Source: Isochrysis galbana (Eukaryota > Haptophyta > Isochrysidales > Isochrysidaceae). Taken from it: DNA of 64,000 bases. A program made the position numbers and the translations under genes. Position 1 is the stretch's first letter. The number at the start of each line of letters is the position of its first letter. Below are positions 31,801 through 43,002 of this stretch, one piece after another. A model generated the notes under the pieces. It did no database searches. It was given only the letters and a program-made list of their open reading frames with translations, and was not told the DNA's origin. The DNA lies in assembly GCA_018136815.1 (NCBI GenBank), contig CM030934.1:2743070-2807069 (forward strand), written 5' to 3'.

Positions 31801-32485
31801 GTGCCGATATGGCGGCCATTTCGCGATTGTCGCCTGATGCAGCCTGGCGGCACACAGCATCCAGCATCTCACGGAGAGCAAGGTCAGGGGAGAGCTCGCC
31901 CACTTGCCAAGATGCCACAACCGCGGCAGGCAGCGCTGATGGCGTGAGCGTGCCGCGTGCTGTCTGCGCGCCGCCGGCGATCGTCACACCGAGGCCGAAG
32001 GACGAGCGCCGCCGAGAAGGTTGATGCTCCGAGAATGTGCCGCGCGCACATGACGAACGCGAAGAGTCGTACTCCTTACGCCCACCGACCTGCAGTTGGC
32101 CGAGGGGTTTGCGGTTTGGCTCGCTTGCCTCAACCGTCACGAGCGACGAGGAGCGTCGAAAGAGGGTTACATTGGACAGTGGCGGAGGTGCGCAAGCGAG
32201 CCCCGCCTCTTCAGGCGCGTCGTCCAGCTCTGCATCGTCCGCCGTGGGCGAGAGGTGGCGCGAGGTTGGCGCTTCGGATGCAAGTGAGGCAGCCGACGAG
32301 GCGCGAATCTGCGGCTCTGCACGGCTGAGTACGCTGCGCTGGGTGTCGAACGAGGTTGTACGGGCATGACTTGGCGATGACTCCGTCCTCCTCCTTCGCA
32401 GCGCGTGCAGCCGCTCCTCCTTGGCTTTTGCGATTCGGATGAGCTCATCGATCCTCGCCTGAGCAGCGAGGAGGTCAGCGTCCAT
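28814..32485 (-). CDS. Large J-domain (DnaJ-like) co-chaperone with two J-like domains
   Basis: Minus-strand gene, ATG at 32485, stop at 28814, three exons. Intron 1 is 30252-30304 (53 bp, GT-AG, phase 0). Intron 2 lies between about 29286 and 29186, ending ..GTCGCAG before VLRSAEAPILRRWY; its donor is ambiguous because the frame is open through it. A canonical J domain at residues about 455-510 reads GAYAVLGIAPSATDKEL, then AYREAARRTHPDRGGD with the HPD motif that stimulates Hsp70 ATPase. About 110 residues earlier, LAFRRACLVRHPNRPNGS and HLAFELVRFVW look like a second J domain with HPN in place of HPD. Then follow a basic glycine-rich stretch, a long acidic/alanine-rich region (EAAEAAEAGESAEAAAAKAE), and a helical C-terminus with a coiled-coil-like REARRKAEADARERAEAEAR. 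No signal peptide. It probably acts in the cytosol or nucleus; the client is unknown. Confidence 0.78.
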
Positions 32486-33432
32486 TTGGGGGGGGGGGGA
32501 GGAAGGGGGGGGGGAGGGGGGAGCACGGGAAGGCGGCGGCGGGGGGGGGGGGGGGGGGGGGGGCGCGGGGAAAAGGGGGGGAAGGGAGGAGGCAGGGAGG
32601 GTACACTATGTGGCGGAGGCGGCAGCGGCAGCGGGAGGGGGGAGGCGGGAAGCGGAGAGGGAGAGGAGGGGAGGGGAAGAGAGAGGCGGGGGGGGGAGGG
32701 GGGGGAGGGGGGGAGAGAGGGCGGGTCGTACAGGTGGTGGGCCTCGCCCTCTCTTCTTTTCTCTCTTTTCTCTCGGTTTATCTTTGATTCTCTTCCCCCC
32801 TTTGCTCCGTCGAATGACACCCACCTAGCCTCTCGTTCTCTCGTCGCGCTGCGAGAGAGAGAGGAGAGAGAGAGAGAGGGCACTCTCGTGAGCTGAGAGT
32901 GTCTAGCCTCTCCACACTCTCCCGCCCACCTGCTCCACTCTCTTCTCCTCTCCCTCCCTCTCTCTCTTTTCCTCATTCATTCTCCGTACGGGTGGTCGTC
33001 TTCGACAGGGGGTGGGTGGGGGAACCTGCAGTACAAATCAATACAATAGCAGCGGCGGCGCAACTAGGATTGAGCGAGACCCCGAAAGCATGCAGTGGTG
33101 TGGGTGAGGGAAGAAACGAGAGAGGTGAAAAGGAGAGGAGAGAGGGAGAGCAAGCGCGGGATAGGTGAACTACGGAGAGGGGAGTAGAAGCAGGAGGAGG
33201 AGAAGGAGAAAAGGAGGAGGAGGAGGAGAGAGGGGGGGGGAGGGGGGAGAGGAAGAGGGAGAGGGAGGGAGAGAGGGAGGGAGGGAGGGAGAGAAGGAGA
33301 GAGAGAGTTAGAGAAAGAGAGTTAGAGAGAGAGAGGGAGAGAGCGAGAGAGAGTGAGAGAGAGAGAGAATGGAGGGAGGGAGGGAGAGAGAGAGAGAGAA
33401 GGGGGGGAGAGAGAGGGAGGGAGGGAGGGAGG

Positions 33433-33464
<32 letters not shown>

Positions 33465-33588
33465 AGAAGAGAGAGCGAGCGAGCGAGCGAGCGAGCTAGA
33501 GAGAGAGGGAGGGAGAAGACCGAGAAGACCGAGAAGAGCGAGAAGAGAGCGAATGGGAATAAGAGAGGGAGAGAGAGAGAGGGAGAGG

Positions 33589-33666
<78 letters not shown>

Positions 33667-34002
33667 GAGAGAGGGAGAGAGAGGGAGGGAGAGAGAGGGA
33701 GAGAGAGAGACGGCGCCATTCCCGCGCAAACACCGCCCGGCCTATTTCTCCGGCCAAATCCACACCACCTGCCTAGCATCCTTGCTTGGTTGGGGATTGG
33801 GGATTGGGTGCCCCTACTTACTACTTAGCTAAGTTTAAGTTACTACAAAGCTAGCCTCTGGGCCTGGGAGCTGGGACGCTCATGAGTCCATGATATTACA
33901 ACGAGAGTAAGTGCCGCAGTGCCGCAACTGCCACTAGCCTTGCACCAAGCCGCCGTTTCACCACACACATGAAAAAACCTTTGGCGGAGATATGGATATG
34001 GC
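32486..34002. repeat. G-rich and (GA)n low-complexity tract
   Basis: 32488-32730 is G-rich with several long G runs, directly upstream of the J-domain gene's ATG (its promoter side). 33181-33715 is almost pure purine, mainly (GA)n. 33716-34002 is unique AT-richer sequence without a gene. Long Ser-Leu or Arg-Glu frames here are simple-repeat translations. Confidence 0.8.
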
Positions 34003-35653
<1,651 letters not shown>

Positions 35654-37569
35654 GGATATGGCAACCCTAGATGTTAAACACAGTGGGTTAAGTTTAGAAA
35701 CACAGCAAAAACAGCTGATTTTGGCTGTTATAGAAATACAGTGAAAGACAGTACCGAAAACAGCGGGGATTGGGGGGGAAAATACGAATAGGGGGGCAAA
35801 ACCCAAAATAAACCTATATGTATATATGTATCTACACATCACACATCACATAATATCTCATATCTCTACTTACTACTTATATGTACTATGACTATGACTT
35901 CTACGACTTTACTTTCAAGTACTACTTAGCAGCAAATACTACTCTTCCCCTTCCGAAGTTCCGAAGTTCCGAAGTAGCCCGGTCACTCACTCTCACTATG
36001 GCCCTGTGTATCTGGTGTCTGGCGGGGCCCCCCATCCGGATGGATCGTCGTAAACGGGCACTACGCAGCACGCACCGCGCCCGGTCTCGATTTGAAGTTC
36101 AGCTTTTCGGCCCTTCGCGACTCATTGGCGTCTTTTGTTAGTATTTGGTTACGTTTTGCGTTTTGTTGTGGGGGCCCAAGGGCCAAGGGCCAAGGGGGGG
36201 GTCTTGGTCTTGGTCCTAATGGGCCCCGGATATGTGCTTGTTGCTTGTTGGGTGTATAGGAAACTTTCTACCAAAAAAATCCTCAAATTTTCTCAACCCT
36301 GAGAAGGTCATTTTCTTACCCCTTAAAAAACTGTTTCACCGCCCTAGCTTTTGGTTGGCGCCCGAGAAGATACATTATAACATTACGAAAACTAAGTACT
36401 ACTAAATAGTCAAGACCCCACTAGAGCTCTACTCTAGAAACACTGCTTGTGTGCAAGTACGGTACTCCCTGTCCGTCTCTCTCCTCCTCATCACATATCA
36501 TCATGGCCTCCGGCTTCCGTCATCAGTAAGTCATCATTCATCACGTAGATACAAACATCGTCGAGGGCAAAAGAAGCGACGACCAAATGTCAGCGAAGGT
36601 CCGGGGCCGCCGAGCGCCGAGCGCTCGAAAGCGACTGGGATTTGAGTTCGGATGCTGACGGCGCCCGGGAGTGTGGAGACCTCCGAGGTACATACAGGTA
36701 GAGTGGAGACGAGAAGGCCTTGACCAGAGAGTCTCCGGTTCCATCACTATCGAGAATGGATCTTCCGGTGCGGAAGTTTGCGCAGCGCCGTCGAGGGCGT
36801 GGGGGGGGGGGGGAAGGGCGCGCGGCTGGCCCCGCGTCTCAGTATGAAAACAGCACGATGGCGTTGCAGAACGGAGAGAGTCGCAGCCGCTCCGGATCCT
36901 CGGGATGCACCGCTCTCTCTCTCCCTCTCTCTCTCTCTCGCCCGCCCGCCCTTCCCTCCCTCCGCCCCCCCGCCCCCGCCCGCCTCCCCCCCCCCCCCCC
37001 CTTTCCCGTGGAGATCTCGCGCGGCAAGCCGTTTGTTTCTCTTCTGATTCTGATTGGCGCCAAAAGGTGAGTGGCCGAGAGAGTGAAGGCAGGGGGAGCG
37101 CCTCGCGCAGAAGTGGGGGGGGGCCCATCTTGCGTCATCAAATCTCGAGAGGAGATGAATAGAGAGCTCCCCCCCTTTCGCTGATGAATCCGCGGGGCAG
37201 AAGCGGCCGGGGAAGGGCGGGAGGGGGGAGGGGGGGGGCGGGGGGGGGAAGAGAGAGAGAGAGAGGGGGGGGGGGGGGGGGGGCGGGGGAGAAGGGCCCC
37301 CCCCCCCCCCCCCCCAAGGGCGGGAGCCACCGGTCGTCCCCCCCCACGCGTGCCTCTCCTCTCTCCCCCTCTCCTTTCTCCCTCCCCCCCCCCCCCCAAC
37401 CCCCAACAACCCCCCTCCTCCGTCCTTGTCCCTCGCCCTTCCCCAGCGCTTTCACACGCCCTCAAGCGGCGTTTCTTCATTGAAATGGGGGGGGGGAGCA
37501 CGTGAGACTCCTCGGCAGGCTCCTCGGCTACTCTCTTCCCCGTCCATCACCCTCTCTATCTCACCGTTG
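35654..37569. other. Intergenic, repeats and low complexity, no gene
   Basis: 35663-35780 holds another AAAACAG-rich, MITE-like end (starts CCTAGATGTTAAACACAG). 35800-36700 is mixed sequence with no family recognised. 36780-37500 is dominated by G and C runs, including G19 at 37265-37283 and C19 at 37297-37315, able to pair with each other. Confidence 0.6.
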
Positions 37570-38310
37570 ATGACGAGCTGGATGATGGCGCTTGCCCTTC
37601 TGCCAACGGTCGCCCTCGCGCTCCTCCCCAGTGCGCGCTCGCCCAGCATGCGCGCGCCCACGCCGACGACACACAACTCGCGCGTTGGCCTCGTCCGCAT
37701 GGGCGACATCGATGATGCGAGCCAGGCAGGCTGGGAGTCCAACCTGCGCAAGGGCATGGCGTCGCATAACATCAACCAGGTCCAGTTCGGCCCCGCTGCT
37801 CACGTGATGCGCGAGATCGATCTGCACCAGGCATGGGTCCTCCTATTCAACCCATGCGCTCCCGATGAAGGCGTCTACACACTGCAGGGCCAGAAGAGGC
37901 AGAACAGCCACCGCTTCCTTGTTGCGTTCGCCAACCATGACGACGCCGCCAGGTTTGGCTCCCTCCTCGAGGCGCAGAACTTTGACACCGCGGAGCCGAC
38001 ATGCTGGTCGAAGCATGACGTCCTCAACTTCTGCGCCGCCGCCAGCTTCGACTTCGCCTACGTCCCCTCGGGCGCGCTCCTGCTGCCGCCCACGCAGAAC
38101 GTCTACGATGATAAGGCCTTCCACGACTTTGGGCTGCGTCTGAAGCAGGCCCAGCAGCTCGAGATGCAGCCAGCCGGACAGGCTATCGACGAGGAGGACG
38201 CTGAAATGCGCGGCTGGCTTGAGTCTCTGCTCATGTCCGACATTTACCAAGCCGAGCGCATCCATCTGGAGTCCTGCCTCGACAAGCCGGATGGCTTCCC
38301 TGCGGCATGA
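37570..38310 (+). CDS. Plastid-targeted DUF3110 protein
   Basis: 246-residue protein. The ATG at 37570 was chosen because it begins a signal peptide, MTSWMMALALLPTVALALLP, followed by a basic, Ser/Thr/Pro-rich stretch (SARSPSMRAPTPTTHNSR), the bipartite pattern for complex plastids. The in-frame upstream extension to 37426 is low-complexity. From residue about 87, AWVLLFNPCAPDEGVYTLQG, then FLVAFANHDDAARFGSLLEA, and HDVLNFCAAASFDFAYVPSG match DUF3110, a family of cyanobacteria and plastid-bearing eukaryotes whose function is not established. The acidic C-terminal tail (IDEEDAEMRGWLESLLMS) lies outside the domain. Single exon. Confidence 0.82.
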   Translation: MTSWMMALALLPTVALALLPSARSPSMRAPTPTTHNSRVGLVRMGDIDDASQAGWESNLRKGMASHNINQVQFGPAAHVMREIDLHQAWVLLFNPCAPDEGVYTLQGQKRQNSHRFLVAFANHDDAARFGSLLEAQNFDTAEPTCWSKHDVLNFCAAASFDFAYVPSGALLLPPTQNVYDDKAFHDFGLRLKQAQQLEMQPAGQAIDEEDAEMRGWLESLLMSDIYQAERIHLESCLDKPDGFPAA

Positions 38311-38996
38311 TGGCAGCCATGTTTTTGCCCGGAACGCATGAGACGGTCCCCAACCCCGTCATGCGTCGCCGTGGTTGCCACCGGGATTGGGTTGACGCAG
38401 CAGCTACGATCATGCCTAATATGAGTCGTGCGTCCTTAACAGTGGACCGTCATCAACGTCACGTTTACTGAAGCCCTCCTTATGATTGTCCGATGTCAAC
38501 GCTCGTTGTCCACGGACCACATTAAGTGCGAGCCCGGCGGCAGAATGCCATCGCAGTGCGATGGCGGCCTCCACCGCGTGCTGAAAGACTCTCTTATCCC
38601 GCGCTGTACATCAAATACGTGATTGGACCGGACTGTGCCGTGCTCGTATGCATGCCAGTCGTGAAGATCGGTGTGCCACCGCTTGCTCCTACTAATTTTC
38701 ATTGTGCCCATCCCCTCCCCCCTTCTCCCATTTCTTGATCATGTGCCTTCTTCTGAGTCCATCACATATGCGTTGGTGAGTGACAGCCTTCGTGAGCGCT
38801 TGCTGCACTTGTGCACTTCTTGTGCCTTATGACTATCAGTCCTAGTCTGATGTGCATTGACAGTGATTGTTGTGGAAAATCAAGTAACAAGTAACCATTA
38901 TCTTTTCTTGTCGTTGTGGGCTAGCTGCTAGTGGGTGCGGCTGACAATAAGACTAGAGAATCTGGTACTGAGATTGCAATGAGAACAAATTAAATT
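38311..38996. other. Intergenic, no gene seen
   Basis: Mixed-composition sequence after the DUF3110 gene. No repeat or motif was recognised apart from the LINE-like end that begins near 38997. Confidence 0.5.
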
Positions 38997-39190
38997 ATTT
39001 AATATTCTCACCGCACACGCGGCCGCGGACCCACTACTTTTTTCACGCAGCAAACTTTCTCCACCCCCACTCCCGCGGCCCTTCACCCCCCGCCATCAGG
39101 CGACTCCCCCCGTGCACTACTAGGGGGGTAGGGGTAAAGGGCTTAGATATGGTCCGGTGGCCCGCGCCCCCGCCCCGGTGATCCGTTCTC
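38997..39190 (-). repeat. LINE 3'-end copy, uninterrupted (empty site for the 21492 LTR)
   Basis: Matches 21436-21491 plus 22814-22975 with the LTR removed: TTAATATTC, CCGC..GCGGC, CACTACTTTTTTCACGCAG, CTTTCTCC, CGCCATCAGGCGACTCC. On the minus strand it would end in an AT-rich tail near 38990. Confidence 0.7.
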
Positions 39191-39269
39191 CCCTCCCTCC
39201 TATGTCTACCGGGCTAGCAACTAAGTTTATACTTAGTTCGCCCATGGGGGGGCACGAGCTCCCCTCTCT

Positions 39270-39690
39270 CTCCACTCCTCCCCTGCCATGGGGGAGGAAC
39301 CACCCACTCTCCTGGCACGCCTGATGGCTTGCCAGGAGCACACTGCCATGCTGACCCATTCCTCTCCCCACAGGCACGCCTGACTCGCCCGCCCTGGCCT
39401 GTCGTGGCCAGCCCATCCCTCTGACCAGCCCCTCCTCCCCCTGGGCCCCCCTGTTCAGGACCCCCCAGCCAGCTCCAGTCGACCCGCAGGGGCTCGGAGC
39501 GCCAGCGAGGGAGAGGCAGGAGGGGCCAGGGCCATGCCCCAGCCTCACCTGCCCCCTGAGCTGCGCTCCCAGGCCCCTGCTGGCCACCTGGGGACCTGAA
39601 GAGGGGCCGCAGGCGCGCGCCATGGGCCCCCGCCGCAGGGAAGAGAGGAGGAAAAGGGAAGAGGGAGGGGAGGGGGAGCGGCAGCTCACC
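39270..39690 (+). repeat. GC-rich dispersed repeat, copy 2
   Basis: From about 39436 this copy is nearly identical to 63796-64000: CTCCTCCCCCTGGGCCCCCC, CAGCCAGCTCCAGTCGAC, GAGGGAGAGGCAGGAGGGG, GACCTGAAGAGGGGCCGCAG. The minus-strand open frame over it has no recognised domain. Confidence 0.75.
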
Positions 39691-39699
39691 CCTCCGGCA

Positions 39700-40739
39700 G
39701 AAACGTGTCTTCTCGCCCCGTTTGGGTAAGAGAAGACGGGGGCGCCAGAGCCAGGAGGGAAGGGCCGCGGCTCGCCGCGGCCACTCGCTCTAGCGAGGGA
39801 GATTAGCGCTTCTGGGCTCCTATCTCACGAGTGCCCCCCCCCCCCTGCGTTGCTTTTACCCGAAAGGGGTTTTCCCCCAGCGTGGACTCGAGGAGAGGAC
39901 GTGCTTGGGTGCGCGGGGCCGGTGCATGCACTGGGGGGAGGACAAATATCGAGGGGAGGGGGCAGTGCCCCCACCCCCCGGTATCACTCGGACACCTGGC
40001 CCGTCAGGCATGGCGGGATTCCGGGACTGAGACGTTATGTCCAATTAGCTAGTGGGGTTGGCTAGGATATAACATTGATTATTATTATTATTATGTCTAC
40101 CGGGCTAGCGGCGGCGCGGCGGCGCGGCGGCGCTCAGTCCCGACATCCGACCTGTCTTGTAAACATGTGGCCTGCTGCCCCTTTGGCCCTGGGTCATCAT
40201 CCTGCTCGAGAGAGCAAGCGAGCAAGCGAGCGCTTCAACCTGCTGTGTGCGCCCTCCGTTGCCGCTGAGGAGCAGCCCCCATTGATGCGCAGGCGTGTAG
40301 GCGTGTCGCGCTGTGGCAGCGGTGGCGCGTCTGAGCATTCTGCCAGGGCGGGGGTGATGGAAGTTGAAGCTGCCGCGGCTGAGCGTGAGGCGCGGTCGGG
40401 GTTGGGGTTGGGGTTGGCGGTGGCGCGCATGGTGGTGGTGGTTGGGGGGGGCGATCGCGGCCGCAGAGGCGCAGAAGCGCAGGGGGCACTGAGCGCTACC
40501 AAGCTAGCGAGCGCGTGTCGCGTGGCGGAGTGGCGAAGTGGCAAAAAAAAGGGTAGAAAGAAGTATAAAGTAAAAGTACTAGTAGAAAGTATAGAAAGTA
40601 GTGCAAAAAAGTACATTCGCGCGAGTCCGCGAGCCAAGAGCCCCGGCATCTGTGTTTCCCATTGTTTTTCACTGTGTTTCTTCAATGGCCAAACACAGGC
40701 TCTTTTTGCTGTGTTTGGAAGCAGGCCCCAATGTGTTTC
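39700..40739. other. GC-rich intergenic region, no gene
   Basis: Contains C runs, a (TTA)n tract at 40079-40094 and a (CGG)n-like tract at 40108-40132. 40672-40698 carries the 27-nt hairpin shared with the MITEs, and CACATGTAG at 40740-40748 looks like a MITE right end without a left partner. Confidence 0.5.
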
Positions 40740-40797
40740 ACATGTAGGGGGGAGGAGTGGCGCGCGCTCCATGACCCTATCTTTTTAAAGATAGTTT
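40740..40797 (-). mobile_element. LINE 5'-end fragment with hairpin, minus strand
   Basis: On the minus strand it reads AACTATCTTTAAAAAGATAG followed by GGTCATGGAGCGCGCGCC, the start of the LINE family. The stem CTATCTTT/AAAGATAG is perfect. The LINE sequence ends within about 35 bases at a MITE-like end. Confidence 0.75.
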
Positions 40798-40953
40798 GGG
40801 TGATGCGGCGCTGCGACGGAAGGCAACGAACGGGTACCGGACACGGTATGGACACGGGGAATGGCCGGAAGACAGCAGCAAGAAGAGGGAATCACGCATG
40901 AACGCCTAGGTAGGTAAGGTAGATAGGAGGCCTGGCATCCTGGTATTCCATCC

Positions 40954-41808
40954 ATGTACTCCCTTTTAGGGCGGAATACTGGCGTGTCACGGACAGGGCT
41001 ACGGGCGACGGCGGCGCACGCTCTCGCCGAAGCGATGGAGGCGTCCGCTCTCGCCGAAGCGATGGAGGCGTCCGCTGGGGCCACGAGGTGCACAGCGGGA
41101 TTAGCGCGCGTTCTCTCGTCGCAGACGGTGGCCGAGACGCGTTGGCTACGACTTTCAACCCTCAGCTACCTCGACCAGACCGGGCGAGAGCGTAAGTGGG
41201 AGATGGCCTCGCGCACGACCCGACTGGAGCACGCTGACGCGGACGCCGTGGCCATCGTTGCGCTCCTGCGGCACGCAGGGGAGATTGACACGCTGCTCGT
41301 TGAGCAGTTTCGAGCTCCTATGAACGGGATCACTCTCGAGCTCCCAGCGGGCCTCATTGATCATGGCGAGACTGCCGCAGAGGCTGCAGTCAGGGGTGAG
41401 CTGCTACGACTCCCCTTTGAAGTAGAGTGCATTCCAGCATGGCGCAACACTAGACAGTACACTCGGCTCACTATTACCCTTCGTGACCGTACAGAGCTGC
41501 GCGAAGAGACAGGATATGTGGGCACCGTCAGCTCGATCTCGCCGCCCATCGCGCTTTCTCCTGGTCTCACCAACGAGTCGGTCCGGCTATGTGTTCTTGA
41601 TGTTGACCTTGATGCTCCCGAGAACCAATCCCCGAAACAGTGCCCTGACGACGGCGAGTTCATACACACGCATCGCGTGCCACTCAACAAGTTGGAAGAA
41701 GTCCTGGCAGCGAAGGCAAGCCAAGGCCACGTGCCATTCTGCGGCCTGCAAATGTTTGTTGCCGGCCTCACTTTGGGTATGCAAATGCGAGACGGACGGG
41801 GATCGTGA
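40954..41808 (+). CDS. Nudix hydrolase (ADP-ribose pyrophosphatase, NUDT5-like)
   Basis: Hydrolyses nucleoside diphosphates linked to another moiety; NUDT5/ADPRase-like proteins cleave ADP-ribose (family knowledge). Visible: DADAVAIVALL, LVEQFRAPMNGITLELPAGL, and the start of a Nudix box GLIDHGETAAEAAVR. A 99-bp GT-AG intron (41396-41494, phase 1) interrupts the box; splicing joins AAVR to ELREETGY, completing G-x5-E-x7-R-E-x2-E-E-x-G. The intron is a multiple of three without a stop, so retained transcripts would carry 33 extra residues in the active site. After the box: SPGLTNESVRLCVLDVDL and HRVPLNKLEE, as in NUDT5. The basic, Ser/Ala-rich N-terminus could be an organelle presequence and includes a tandem duplication of ALAEAMEAS. 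Spliced length is 251 residues. Confidence 0.85.
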   Translation: MYSLLGRNTGVSRTGLRATAAHALAEAMEASALAEAMEASAGATRCTAGLARVLSSQTVAETRWLRLSTLSYLDQTGRERKWEMASRTTRLEHADADAVAIVALLRHAGEIDTLLVEQFRAPMNGITLELPAGLIDHGETAAEAAVRGELLRLPFEVECIPAWRNTRQYTRLTITLRDRTELREETGYVGTVSSISPPIALSPGLTNESVRLCVLDVDLDAPENQSPKQCPDDGEFIHTHRVPLNKLEEVLAAKASQGHVPFCGLQMFVAGLTLGMQMRDGRGS

Positions 41809-42574
41809 ATGTTCGAGAGAGGCAGGGAGGTCTCGTGAACATGAGGCTACTTTAGTCAGGCGCAAGCAGCATGCGCTTCGAAATCGAGTGGCCGCCTTCT
41901 TTTCTCAACACAAGACTTCTAACGCCGAGCGAGGCGCGGCGTATGCCGCAGCATAGCACATATACGCGTTCTTGGGTGCTGTTGGCTGCGCAATCGCTGT
42001 TCAGAGGCCTCGAACCTTGAGAAGCATGTGCCATCGTACCTTTCGAATGTGCGCCTCACTGAAAACTCATGATACGGACATGTGACCAAAACGCGTCGAT
42101 GACACGTGTTTCCAACGCTGAGTTGAGACGTGACCGCCATGTACAACACATGCTCATGTGATGCTATGCGAATCGCGTGGACTCATTGGACGGGTTGAAC
42201 GTCCGGACTCAGCCGTCTCGTAGTGCGGTACCGGGTATGAGGAGATTCGCAAAGCCTCAGACTCAGAAGAATATACCCAAGACCACCACGCATAGCGCGT
42301 AGCCAGCCAACTGAAGCTGAAACCATGCACGCGCAGGCAAAAGGCCGCAACAGCCGAGGCTGCTGCTGTGGCTGCATTTCCATCTATTCCGTTTGGACGA
42401 TGCACCTCTGAGATTGCATGCCGAGATTTCGAGAGCTATTGCGTTGCGTCTGCTCAAGGCGTCGTTGCGCCCACTTGGCGCTTTGTGCTGTCTGCGGCCG
42501 CGTGCGTTTTGGAGAATTCATATACTACTAGTACTACAGTAGTAGTATTTTAGCATTTGAGTGAGCGGCGACGA
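41809..42574. other. Intergenic, no gene seen
   Basis: No family recognised. A short inverted repeat (ATACTACTA and TAGTAGTAT) lies at about 42523-42549, close to the LINE 3' end that follows. Confidence 0.5.
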
Positions 42575-42711
42575 CAAAAAACCTTCATACTATTCTCGCC
42601 TCGCGCGTGGCACTGGACAACTCTTCTGTAGCCACGCCCATTCCCTGGCTCCCCCGCCGCCCCCAACCTGCCTTGCGGCCACTCCCCTCGTGCTCTACCT
42701 TAGGGGCTATC
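42575..42711 (-). mobile_element. LINE 3'-end fragment, minus strand
   Basis: Aligns with 59156-59285: A run, CTTC.TA.TA.TCTCGCC, CCTGCCTTGCGGC, CTCGTGCTCTACCT, AGGGGC. In sense orientation it ends in T6. It is truncated at about 130 bp and abuts the dispersed repeat 42712-42950. Confidence 0.7.
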
Positions 42712-42950
42712 GCCCTGGCACCATCGCGGTGACCAGGGCAGCAGAGATGAGCGAGAGCGACGCCATAACTCGCGCTCTCTTCGCAACAGAACCGGATAAA
42801 GATTTTCTTATAATCCCTCACACCACTATTCCCCGCACACACTCACAGTAATGCAGTAAAAGAACACTAACATAGACAGGACGTGCGCGTGAAGAGGGGG
42901 AGGGGGAGGGGGAGAAGAAAGAGAAAAGAGGAGAGGAGGCCCGTCGCCTC
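42712..42950 (+). repeat. Dispersed repeat matching 27780-28045
   Basis: Reads TATCGCCCTGGCACCATC, GTGACCAGGGC, CAGAACCGGATAAAGAT, CACCACTATTCC, CACACTCACAGTAATG and a purine-rich tail, the mirror of 27780-28045. The class is unknown. Confidence 0.7.
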
Positions 42951-43002
42951 TCCTCACGTGAAGAGAAGTCTTGCCGAACTTAGTAAGTAAAGAAAAGAAA
43001 CC

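Noticed and set aside
29248-32024. Plus-strand frames up to 339 codons opposite the J-domain gene
   Set aside because: Antisense shadows of a GC-rich gene; the minus strand carries the HPD J domain and consistent splice sites.
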